From the NCBI GenBank assembly GCA_030638935.1, contig DAOWDR010000092.1:1-5944 (forward strand): DNA of 5,944 nt, read 5' to 3'. Positions 1 to 5,942 of the stretch are shown in pieces. Positions within the stretch are counted from its first letter, which is position 1. Each line of letters opens with the position of its first letter. The notes under the pieces were generated by a model. The model worked only from the letters and a program-made list of their open reading frames with translations. It was not told the DNA's origin and did not search any database. The stretch comes from Desulfobacteraceae bacterium (GTDB taxonomy: Bacteria > Desulfobacterota > Desulfobacteria > Desulfobacterales > Desulfobacteraceae). The translations under genes and the position numbers were made by a program.

Positions 1-917
1 AAACCGGCGATCAGAAAGCCTCTCAACAGAAAAAAACAGATTATGGTCCTTTGCGAAAACTGGTGTTGGACGGTAAAATAAAGGCGGGAAGCCTGAAGGC
101 CGGAAATGTCAAAATTCAAGATTTTCTAGCCCATGTCACTGGTAAAAACGGGGTGTTTGACCTGGATCCCCTAAGCTTTAATCTTTACCAGGGAAGTGTC
201 GCATCCAAAGCCCGTCTGGATGTTCGTAGGAAAAATCCTAAAACTCAATTGACCCTGGATGCTAAAGGTATACAGGCAGGCCCCCTGCTCAAGGATGCCA
301 TTGAAAAAGAAATACTTGAAGGTACCATGGTGGCTGCCATGACCCTGAAGATGAAAGGTGAGAGCCCGGACATGGTCAAAAAAAGTCTTGCAGGTAAGGG
401 AGAATTGAAATTTGTTGATGGTGCCATTGTGGGAATTGACATTGCCAATACGGTCCGGAATGCAACTGCCGGTCTGGGTTTGGGGGGTACACCGGCTGAA
501 AAGCCCAGGACAGATTTTGCAGAATTGAATATCCCTTTTTCAGCAGACAAGGGTATTGTCAACATTCCGGGCGCAAGTCTTGTGTCCCCGCTCGTCCGGC
601 TTATGGTCAAGGGCGACGCCAACCTGGTGAAAGAGGATCTTGACTTCAGGGTGGAGCCTAAGTTTGTGGCCACCTTAAAAGGCCAGGGGGACACAAAGGA
701 TAGATCCGGGCTGATGGTTCCCCTGTTGATAACCGGTTCCTTTGATTCTCCTAAGATCCGGCCCGATTTAAAGGCCATGATCGGCGGCGGGATACCCGAC
801 GCCGAGAATATTAAACAGATGCTCAATACAAAAGAGTCTTCCACGTCTGGTGGGGAATCTGTTGAAGATAGCGCCAAAAGCATATTGAAAGGATTGATGC
901 CGGGTTTAAAAAATTAA
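1..917 (+). CDS. AsmA family protein, C-terminal part (5' end outside window)
   Basis: The frame is open from base 3 to a TAA at 915-917, giving 304 visible residues. The TTG at base 51 has no ribosome binding site and lies inside coding sequence, so the true start is upstream of the window. The visible part matches the C-terminal domain of AsmA-family proteins: beta-rich repeats of the type 'LDGKIKAGSLKAGNVKI' and 'LSFNLYQGSV' (about residues 23-66), then 'TDFAELNIPFSADKGIVNI' (about 170-188), 'VEPKFVATLKGQG' (about 217-229) and the closing 'GSFDSPKIRPDL' (about 245-256). Known for the family: large inner-membrane-anchored periplasmic proteins linked to outer-membrane biogenesis and lipid movement between membranes. 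The N-terminal membrane anchor expected for the family would be off-window. After the domain comes a short Gly/Ser-rich tail. The gene is followed after 48 bp by the DUF4197 gene on the same strand. Family assignment is firm; the exact substrate cannot be told. Confidence 0.88.
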   Translation, partial: TGDQKASQQKKTDYGPLRKLVLDGKIKAGSLKAGNVKIQDFLAHVTGKNGVFDLDPLSFNLYQGSVASKARLDVRRKNPKTQLTLDAKGIQAGPLLKDAIEKEILEGTMVAAMTLKMKGESPDMVKKSLAGKGELKFVDGAIVGIDIANTVRNATAGLGLGGTPAEKPRTDFAELNIPFSADKGIVNIPGASLVSPLVRLMVKGDANLVKEDLDFRVEPKFVATLKGQGDTKDRSGLMVPLLITGSFDSPKIRPDLKAMIGGGIPDAENIKQMLNTKESSTSGGESVEDSAKSILKGLMPGLKN

Positions 918-919
918 GA

Positions 920-988
920 ATGCCTGTATGATTTGGTGGTTCATATAAGAACGAGGGGAAGAAAAATGGTAAAAAAACATACAGGCAT
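920..988 (+). repeat. 11-bp perfect inverted repeat around the DUF4197 start
   Basis: The arms ATGCCTGTATG (920-930) and CATACAGGCAT (978-988) are exact reverse complements, separated by 47 bases. After a one-base mismatch or bulge at 931, three more T-A pairs (932-934 with 974-976) extend the stem inward. The left arm starts two bases after the AsmA stop codon. The right arm covers about codons 5-8 of the DUF4197 gene. The loop holds that gene's Shine-Dalgarno site and ATG. In mRNA this could form a long-loop hairpin affecting translation or stability. The pairing is seen directly; a function is inference, and an 11-bp match could arise by chance in about 6 kb. Confidence 0.5.
953..958 (+). 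promoter_or_regulatory. Shine-Dalgarno site setting the DUF4197 start
   Basis: GAGGGG lies 7 bases upstream of the ATG at 966. It favours that start over the in-frame TTG at 933, which has no such site and would place eleven extra polar residues before the signal peptide. Confidence 0.75.
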
Positions 989-1739
989 CTGGCTGATGCT
1001 GGGGGCCTTGTTTTGGTTGGTTCTGCCGGTTTATGCCGGTAATTCCTGGCTTGAAAAGGGGAGCGATACCCTTAAATTTTTTGGCTTGATAGAGGAAAAG
1101 GGTTCAGATACAGCAACCAATATAGCTTCCGGGGCAGGTCTGTCCCTGGATGAAATTGCAGCAGGACTAAGGGAGGCGCTTCGGGTGGGATCTGAAAATG
1201 TGGTCCAACAATTGAGCGCAACCAATGGGTTTAATACGGATAAAAGTATTCACATTCCCCTGCCGGAAAATTTGTCCATGGTTAAAACTGCTTTGGATAA
1301 GATAGGATATTCCTCCTTAACCGATGACCTGGAATTGAAATTGAACCGGGCGGCAGAGGCGGCCACTCCCCAGGCAAAAAAATTGTTCCTGGACGCCATT
1401 TCAGCCATGGGTTTTGAGGATGTTAAGGCCGTTTATGAAGGGGCGGATGATGCTGCCACCCAATATTTTAAAGAAAAGATGTCCCCGGATTTGGCCCTTG
1501 TTATGAAGCCTGTGATAGAGGATACTTTATCCCAGGTGGGGGCTGTTCAGGCCTATGATACCATGATGGACAAATATAAGGCCCTTCCCTTTGTGCCGGA
1601 TGTAAAATCCGACCTGACCTTCCATGTGGTTGACAGGGGGATGGATGGTATTTTCCATTATATGGCCCAGGAAGAAAAAGCCATCCGAAAGGACCCGGTA
1701 AAACGGACCACCCAATTGTTGCAAAAGGTGTTTAATTGA
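966..1739 (+). CDS. DUF4197 domain-containing protein, secreted
   Basis: The product is 257 residues, starting at ATG 966 and ending at TGA 1737-1739. This start gives a textbook Sec signal peptide: Lys-Lys-His at 3-5, a hydrophobic core at about 7-21, and a probable cleavage site after 'PVYA' (residue 24). The mature part matches DUF4197 along its whole length: 'GLREALRVGSENVV' near the start, 'IHIPLPENLSMV' in the middle, the helix 'LNRAAEAATPQAKKLFLDAI', then 'AATQYFKEKMSPDL', and the hallmark C-terminus with 'GMDGIFHYMAQEEKAIRKDP' followed by an Arg-Thr-Thr and 'LLQKVFN'. Length is normal for the family. The fold is probably all-helical and periplasmic. The family has no established biochemical role that I can name. 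The gene sits between an AsmA-family gene and a beta-CASP nuclease gene, 24 bp ahead of the latter, so it is probably in one operon. Family call is strong; function is unknown. Confidence 0.9.
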   Translation: MVKKHTGIWLMLGALFWLVLPVYAGNSWLEKGSDTLKFFGLIEEKGSDTATNIASGAGLSLDEIAAGLREALRVGSENVVQQLSATNGFNTDKSIHIPLPENLSMVKTALDKIGYSSLTDDLELKLNRAAEAATPQAKKLFLDAISAMGFEDVKAVYEGADDAATQYFKEKMSPDLALVMKPVIEDTLSQVGAVQAYDTMMDKYKALPFVPDVKSDLTFHVVDRGMDGIFHYMAQEEKAIRKDPVKRTTQLLQKVFN

Positions 1740-1754
1740 TTTTGAGTTGAAAAT

Positions 1755-1760
1755 GAGGTG
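1755..1760 (+). promoter_or_regulatory. Shine-Dalgarno site setting the nuclease start
   Basis: GAGGTG lies just upstream of the ATG at 1764 and overlaps the alternative in-frame GTG at 1758. The overlap argues that the GTG is part of the ribosome binding site rather than the start, removing two residues from the longest reading. Confidence 0.7.
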
Positions 1761-1763
1761 AAT

Positions 1764-3338
1764 ATGGAATTCAGATTTTACGGAGCAGCAGGCGAGGTAA
1801 CCGGTTCAATGCATCTTCTGGACACGGGAAATGATCAAATTCTCTTTGATTGCGGCATGTTCCAGGGCCGGAGAAAGGAGAGCACTCAAAAAAACAAGAC
1901 CTTTAACCTGGACCGGTCCAAGATCACCAACATGGTTTTGTCCCATGCCCATATTGATCATTCAGGCCGGATTCCCATGCTGACGGAAAAAGATTTTTCC
2001 GGCAGGATTGTGACCACCAGGCCCACAAAGGATGCCCTAGGCTATATGCTCCTGGACAGCGGACATATCCAGGAATCAGACGCCCAATATCTGAACTATA
2101 AATCCCTGAGGTCTTTTCTCTACAGCCTGGAGCAAAAAAAACAAAAACAGAATGTAACCAACAAAGAAAAAAACAGCATTAAAAAGCTATTAAAAAAAAG
2201 TCCCTTTGAACTGGATACAATGGCCATTGCCAAACTCCAGAAAGACCATGGGCTTGAAAGATTTTCCCCACTCTACACAATGGAGCAGGCCCGACTATCC
2301 TTGTCCTATATAGACGGATACCCCTTTGGCATTCCAATTACCATAGGCCGTGATACCACGGTGAAATTTTATGTGGCCGGTCATATTTTGGGATCTGCCT
2401 TTTCCCTGGTCGCGGTGAAACAGGCAGACAGAACCTGCCGAATACTGTATACCGGTGATGTGGGAAGGTTTGGCAAGCCCATTCTCAAGGATCCCTGCCT
2501 TGAATTTGATGAAGAAGATCGGGATATTGACCTTTTAATTACGGAAAGCACCTATGGGGACAGGGAACATGATCCGGTTGAAGACCTGGGAGACAGCCTT
2601 AAAAATATTCTGATCTCCACCTTTAAAAAAGGAGGGTCTGTGATTATCCCTTCCTTTGCCTATGGCCGTACCCAGGAAATTATTTATATGCTCCATGAAC
2701 TCTATGAAGCGGGAGAAGTACCGAAACAGCCCATATATGTTGACAGTCCCCTGGCTTCCAATATCACCACCGTGTTTGGCGAGCATCCGGAATGCTATGA
2801 CAATGAAACCCATAGAACCTTCCTTGAAAATGGTCTTAACCCCTTTTATTTTGGCGGGATCAAGTTTGTTGAAACCGTTGAGGAATCCATGAAACTGACC
2901 CGGGATGATACCCCCCATGTGGTGATTTCCGCATCGGGTATGTGTGAGGCCGGCCGGATTCTCCATCATTTGCGGTATAAAATCCATGATCCCAAAAATA
3001 CCATTTTGCTGGTGGGGTATATGGCCCAGCACACTTTGGGCCGTCGCATTGAAGAGATGGGAATGGCTCTTTCCAATGGGGATGCCTCGGAGCCTCCGGA
3101 AGTAAAAATACTGGGCAAGGCCTATCCTTTAAAGGCCCGGGTGGAAAAAATAGGGGGGTTCTCAGCCCATGGGGACAAGCATGAGCTAATGCGCATCATC
3201 ACAGGGTCTAATCTGAATATCAAAAAAATCGGCATTGTCCACGGGGAGAGTTCCCAGAGCCGGGCCTTTGAAAAACGTTTGCAGGAAAAAGGCTATGACA
3301 CCTTTATACCGGCGCCCGGGGACAGGGTAAGTATATAG
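1764..3338 (+). CDS. MBL-fold beta-CASP RNA-processing nuclease (CPSF73-like)
   Basis: The product is 524 residues, ATG 1764 to TAG 3336-3338. All expected metallo-beta-lactamase motifs are visible: motif 1 Asp29 ('LFDCGMFQG'), motif 2 'HAHIDH' at 61-66, motif 3 His207 ('VAGHILGSAFS') and motif 4 Asp232 ('YTGDVGR'). The beta-CASP part follows: motif A Glu261 ('ITESTYGDREH'), motif B at His401/His402 ('SGMCEAGRILHHL'), motif C His469 ('GFSAHGD'), and a final 'VHGE' near 493. Motif C being His points to RNA rather than DNA as substrate. The family members are zinc-dependent endo/exoribonucleases of the cytoplasm. A Lys-rich segment at about 111-167, between motif 2 and motif 3, makes the protein longer than compact bacterial homologues of roughly 460 residues; I believe related long forms occur in Deltaproteobacteria. 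All catalytic residues are intact. The biological RNA target is unknown. It is the last gene of the plus-strand run and converges on the next gene with a 4-bp gap. Confidence 0.92.
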   Translation: MEFRFYGAAGEVTGSMHLLDTGNDQILFDCGMFQGRRKESTQKNKTFNLDRSKITNMVLSHAHIDHSGRIPMLTEKDFSGRIVTTRPTKDALGYMLLDSGHIQESDAQYLNYKSLRSFLYSLEQKKQKQNVTNKEKNSIKKLLKKSPFELDTMAIAKLQKDHGLERFSPLYTMEQARLSLSYIDGYPFGIPITIGRDTTVKFYVAGHILGSAFSLVAVKQADRTCRILYTGDVGRFGKPILKDPCLEFDEEDRDIDLLITESTYGDREHDPVEDLGDSLKNILISTFKKGGSVIIPSFAYGRTQEIIYMLHELYEAGEVPKQPIYVDSPLASNITTVFGEHPECYDNETHRTFLENGLNPFYFGGIKFVETVEESMKLTRDDTPHVVISASGMCEAGRILHHLRYKIHDPKNTILLVGYMAQHTLGRRIEEMGMALSNGDASEPPEVKILGKAYPLKARVEKIGGFSAHGDKHELMRIITGSNLNIKKIGIVHGESSQSRAFEKRLQEKGYDTFIPAPGDRVSI

Positions 3339-3342
3339 GAAC

Positions 3343-3822
3343 TCACCTTAAAATGGCAGTTCCAAAATTTTTGGATTCAACTCCCATTTTACTGCCAACG
3401 ATGTCCTTAATGGCAAAGGGGAACCAGAGCTTTTTAATTTTGGGTTGAACCGCAAAAAAATTGGTGGCAAATGCGCCCAGTATTTTACTATAAAATGGAC
3501 TTGCCTCACCCCCTGTCGCTTCTTTGTTAAAATCAATGAGGAACTGGACCCTGGCAAAACCCTTGTCCATATCCATATTTGCTGCAATAAAAGGGGCATT
3601 GGGTTTTTTATTAAACATGGAAATCATGGAAAAATCGCAGGCAGCATATGCCGCAAGATATGCCGCCGCTTTGTTTGGGTCAAGGTCGTTTTGTCTCAGG
3701 TTGATACATTCCTCCCGGGCAACGATAAAATTGAGATTTTTTTCCTGAACATAGTGTTCAAATTTTTCAAACAGGGAGCCGGGTCCATTCTTTCCTTCAT
3801 TGAGATCTGTCAGTTTCCACAT
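3343..3822 (-). CDS. Hypothetical protein, 159 residues, behind HD-GYP regulator
   Basis: I do not recognise the family. The reading frame runs from ATG at 3822-3820 to TGA at 3345-3343. A weak Shine-Dalgarno GCAGG (3829-3833) lies 6 bases upstream of the ATG. The protein has no signal peptide or clear membrane segment, so it is probably cytoplasmic. Visible pieces are an acidic/aromatic N-terminal helix (about 18-34), an Ala-rich helix around 51-62 ('KAAAYLAAYAACDF'), a probable beta segment 'ARVQFLIDF' (90-98), a flexible Gly-Gly link near 104, and a C-terminal half rich in Phe and Lys with 'FATNFFAV' and 'LWFPFAIKDIVGSKMG'. Cysteines are at 39 and 62. Composition is protein-like, whereas the overlapping plus-strand frame (3445-3849) is Cys/Lys/Ile-rich and looks like a shadow. 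It starts 23 bp after the HD-GYP gene and is very likely co-transcribed, so a role as partner or output of that regulator is possible but unproven. Confidence 0.72.
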   Translation of the reverse strand: MWKLTDLNEGKNGPGSLFEKFEHYVQEKNLNFIVAREECINLRQNDLDPNKAAAYLAAYAACDFSMISMFNKKPNAPFIAANMDMDKGFARVQFLIDFNKEATGGEASPFYSKILGAFATNFFAVQPKIKKLWFPFAIKDIVGSKMGVESKNFGTAILR

Positions 3823-3845
3823 TTTAAGCCTGCCATTTTAGTAAA

Positions 3846-4943
3846 TTAGACATCATATCTGGTTCGGATTGATTCAAATTTTTCCTGGAGTATTTTTACG
3901 GATTCAAATATGTCCGGATCAAAATGGCTGCCTGCCTGTTGTTTAATTATATGCCAGGTATCCCGGGCTGAATATGGTTCTTTATAGGGACGTTTTGAGC
4001 GCAGGGCATCATAGACATCGGCAAAGGCGACAATCCTTCCCTGGATCGGGATTTTTTCTTTTTTCAGCCCTTTGGGGTATCCGGAACCATCCCATTTTTC
4101 GTGGTGGGTTAGTGCAATGGTGGCAGCATAGCGTTTTAATTGGTCATCTATTTTTGGCGGCAAAAGTTTTGACTCCTTCAGTGAGTAAAAGGATTCCATC
4201 CCTTTTGGTTCTTCCAGAAGAATGGAAGCACCAATTTCGCAGTGTTTTTTCATGGTTTTCCATTCCTCTTCTGACAAGGAGTCCTTTTTTAGCAAAATCG
4301 AGTCCGGGATTCCAATTTTTCCCAAATCATGGAGGGGGGCGGTCAAGAAAATGAGTTCGGTTTCTTCCTTGGAAAGACCAAGTTTTTGAGCAATGATCCG
4401 GCTGTAGTGACCTACCCGGACCACATGGTCTCCAGTTTCTTCATCCCTGAGTTCACCTGCCTTGGCAAGGCGCCAGATCAGATCCTGGTTAAGGTGTTCC
4501 AGCTGTATTGTTCTTTCTTTGACCTTGGTCTCAAGATTGAGATTGTGGAGGATAAGTCCATCCTGGTATGATTTCAGGCGCAGGGCACTGGTGATTCTCG
4601 CCACAAGGTCTTCATACTCTACGGGCTTGTTGAGCAGGTCGGTGGCACCGTTTTCAAGGGCTTTCCGCTTGAGGTTTCTTTCGTAGTTACCTGTCAGGAT
4701 AATCACGGGAATGGTGCAGGTGGAATCCTCTTTTTGGAGAGCTTTTAAAAGATCAAAGCCGGATTTTTCAGGCATGCTGACATCACTGATAATCACATCA
4801 AATGGGTGTGCTTTTGTGAGATCCAGGGCCTGGTCAACGCTTTGGGCAAAAAAGAATTTCCACTCATTTTTACGTTTGCGGAGCATTCTTTCCATACTCT
4901 TAAGATAATTTTTTTCATCATCCACAAACAGGAGATTTTGCAT
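3846..4943 (-). CDS. Response regulator with HD-GYP domain (c-di-GMP phosphodiesterase)
   Basis: The product is 365 residues, RpfG-like in layout. The receiver domain (about 1-122) has the acidic pair Asp8/Asp9, phospho-acceptor Asp54 ('IISDVSMPE'), Thr84 and Lys106 ('LLNKPVE'). A helical linker (about 125-158) leads to the HD-GYP domain: Glu169 and His173 ('DEETGDH'), His205-Asp206 ('HDLGKIGIPD'), His234, His280-His281 with 'HHEKWDGSGYP' (280-290), Asp309 ('ADVYDAL') and 'GSHFDP' (338-343). Every metal ligand known for active HD-GYP enzymes is present, so it should hydrolyse cyclic di-GMP when phosphorylated by an unseen sensor kinase. A segment of roughly 16-20 extra residues lies between His234 and His280. 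An in-frame TAG two codons upstream of the ATG rules out a longer protein. A possible Shine-Dalgarno AAGGA (4956-4960) is rather far away, 12 bases. It lies 65 bp after the LysR gene and 23 bp before the hypothetical gene. Function is strong by motif; the controlled behaviour is unknown. Confidence 0.93.
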   Translation of the reverse strand: MQNLLFVDDEKNYLKSMERMLRKRKNEWKFFFAQSVDQALDLTKAHPFDVIISDVSMPEKSGFDLLKALQKEDSTCTIPVIILTGNYERNLKRKALENGATDLLNKPVEYEDLVARITSALRLKSYQDGLILHNLNLETKVKERTIQLEHLNQDLIWRLAKAGELRDEETGDHVVRVGHYSRIIAQKLGLSKEETELIFLTAPLHDLGKIGIPDSILLKKDSLSEEEWKTMKKHCEIGASILLEEPKGMESFYSLKESKLLPPKIDDQLKRYAATIALTHHEKWDGSGYPKGLKKEKIPIQGRIVAFADVYDALRSKRPYKEPYSARDTWHIIKQQAGSHFDPDIFESVKILQEKFESIRTRYDV

Positions 4944-5008
4944 TTTCTATTTGAATCCTTAGGCATTGGAATGAAAACTATGTCTCTATTCTGCCATTTC
5001 CCCCAGGC

Positions 5009-5905
5009 TTAATCAACACCAAATTCAGAAGGCTTGACCAGGCTTAGGTATTCCACCAGGGCTTTGTTTTTTTTGAATGTCAGTTTTTCTTTTTTAATAA
5101 AAATATTAAAGTGGTCTGCCCCGGGCTTGATCCAGGGGAAGGGATCAATTAAAATTTTTTCTGCAAGCTCCCGCAAAACCGTATATTTGGGGACAAATCC
5201 AATCCCAAGCCCTGAAATAGCCCCATTTATAATACCCCTGATATGGTTGATCTGGACCACGTTTTTCAGGCAGGATTGCTCTTTTTCAGGAATGGCCGTA
5301 ATAAAATTTTTCCACCATTTAAGGTGTTTGTCATTGGACAATATGTTGATTCGCTCAAGGTCTTCCACTGACCTGATTTTGTGTTCCCTGACAAAGGCTG
5401 GGGCGGCAATGGTGATGTATTGTTCCTGGAAAAGATAGATTTTTTTAAGATTTGGAAGCAGATGATCCTTGCAGTCAATTATCAGGTCCACCTCATCCTG
5501 GACCAGGGGTGTCTCGAGGTGATGGGAGAAAAGAAAGTCCAGGAGAATATCCGGGTGGGTATCCAGAAAGGCTTTTATATGCTTGATCAGGATACTGGTG
5601 CCGAATTCCACGGTGCTGCCGATGCGGATACGGACCCCGGCCTCTTTTTTGAACCTGGCGATATCCTGGTCTGCCCGTTCTATTTCATAAAAGATTTTTT
5701 CACAGGAGGCAAACAGGCTTAGCCCGGCATCGGTCAGGGCAAGGGTTTTTCCCTTTCTTTTGATCAGGGGGGTGTCAACAGAAGTTTCCAGTTTTTTGAT
5801 GGCATGGCTTACCGCCGATTGTGTAACAAATAAAAGAGAGGCTGCTTTGGTAAAATTTTTTACCTTTGCCAGGAAAAAAAAAGTTTTCAAATGGTAGAGG
5901 TCCAT
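5009..5905 (-). CDS. LysR family transcriptional regulator
   Basis: The product is 298 residues, a normal LysR length, ATG at 5905-5903 to TAA at 5011-5009. A clear Shine-Dalgarno AGGAG (5910-5914) lies 4 bases upstream of the ATG. The N-terminal winged helix-turn-helix is typical: 'MDLYHLKTFFFLAKVKNFTK', then 'AASLLFVTQSAVSHAIKKLE' (21-40) with the recognition helix, and 'LIKRKGKTLALTDAG' as the wing (about 47-61). A linker helix (about 62-88) joins the periplasmic-binding-protein-like effector domain (about 91-290), which contains 'GAISGLGIGFVPKYTV', usual for the family. Such proteins bind DNA as tetramers and respond to a small ligand; the ligand cannot be told. LysR genes often regulate a divergent neighbour, which here would lie beyond the right edge. 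No terminator is seen before the response-regulator gene 65 bp downstream, so read-through is possible. Nine T in a row fall in codons 8-11. Confidence 0.93.
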   Translation of the reverse strand: MDLYHLKTFFFLAKVKNFTKAASLLFVTQSAVSHAIKKLETSVDTPLIKRKGKTLALTDAGLSLFASCEKIFYEIERADQDIARFKKEAGVRIRIGSTVEFGTSILIKHIKAFLDTHPDILLDFLFSHHLETPLVQDEVDLIIDCKDHLLPNLKKIYLFQEQYITIAAPAFVREHKIRSVEDLERINILSNDKHLKWWKNFITAIPEKEQSCLKNVVQINHIRGIINGAISGLGIGFVPKYTVLRELAEKILIDPFPWIKPGADHFNIFIKKEKLTFKKNKALVEYLSLVKPSEFGVD

Positions 5906-5919
5906 GGAACTCCTATGTA

Positions 5920-5942
5920 TGAAAATTATTCATGATAATCAT
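5920..5942. promoter_or_regulatory. Fur-like / LysR-box-like AT-rich dyad
   Basis: Overlapping dyads sit 15-37 bases upstream of the LysR start. ATGATAATCAT (5932-5942) is a perfect odd palindrome identical to the central 11 bases of the classical Fur box; over the 17 visible positions of the 19-bp consensus, 13 match. TGAA-AATTA-TTCA (5920-5932) abuts it. ATTAT-TCATG-ATAAT (5925-5939) also fits the LysR T-N11-A form (5926-5938). Whether this binds Fur, the LysR protein itself, or nothing cannot be decided from sequence, and the site runs to the window edge. Confidence 0.4.

Noticed and set aside
245..883. Long minus-strand open frame opposite the AsmA gene (212 residues)
   Set aside because: Ser/Pro-rich and without domain features, fully inside a well-supported AsmA coding region; a shadow frame.
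1753..1761. ATG-AGG-TGA minigene just before the nuclease start
   Set aside because: It overlaps the Shine-Dalgarno sequence of the real start and is explained by it; a two-codon frame is expected by chance.
2535..3032. Minus-strand open frame of 165 residues opposite the nuclease gene
   Set aside because: Lies wholly under conserved beta-CASP motifs and has no recognisable domain.
3338..3363. Stem GGAACT/AGTTCC as an intrinsic terminator of the nuclease gene
   Set aside because: Only six pairs with a 14-base loop, and the T run comes after four A rather than directly after the stem; too weak to call.
3445..3849. Plus-strand open frame of 134 residues opposite the hypothetical gene
   Set aside because: Cys/Lys/Ile-heavy composition, no ribosome binding site seen, and it overlaps the better-placed minus frame that has a start site and operon spacing.
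4944..5008. Sigma-54-like promoter (TGGCAG on the minus strand) before the HD-GYP gene
   Set aside because: The TGGCA element has no TTGC-type partner at the required spacing.
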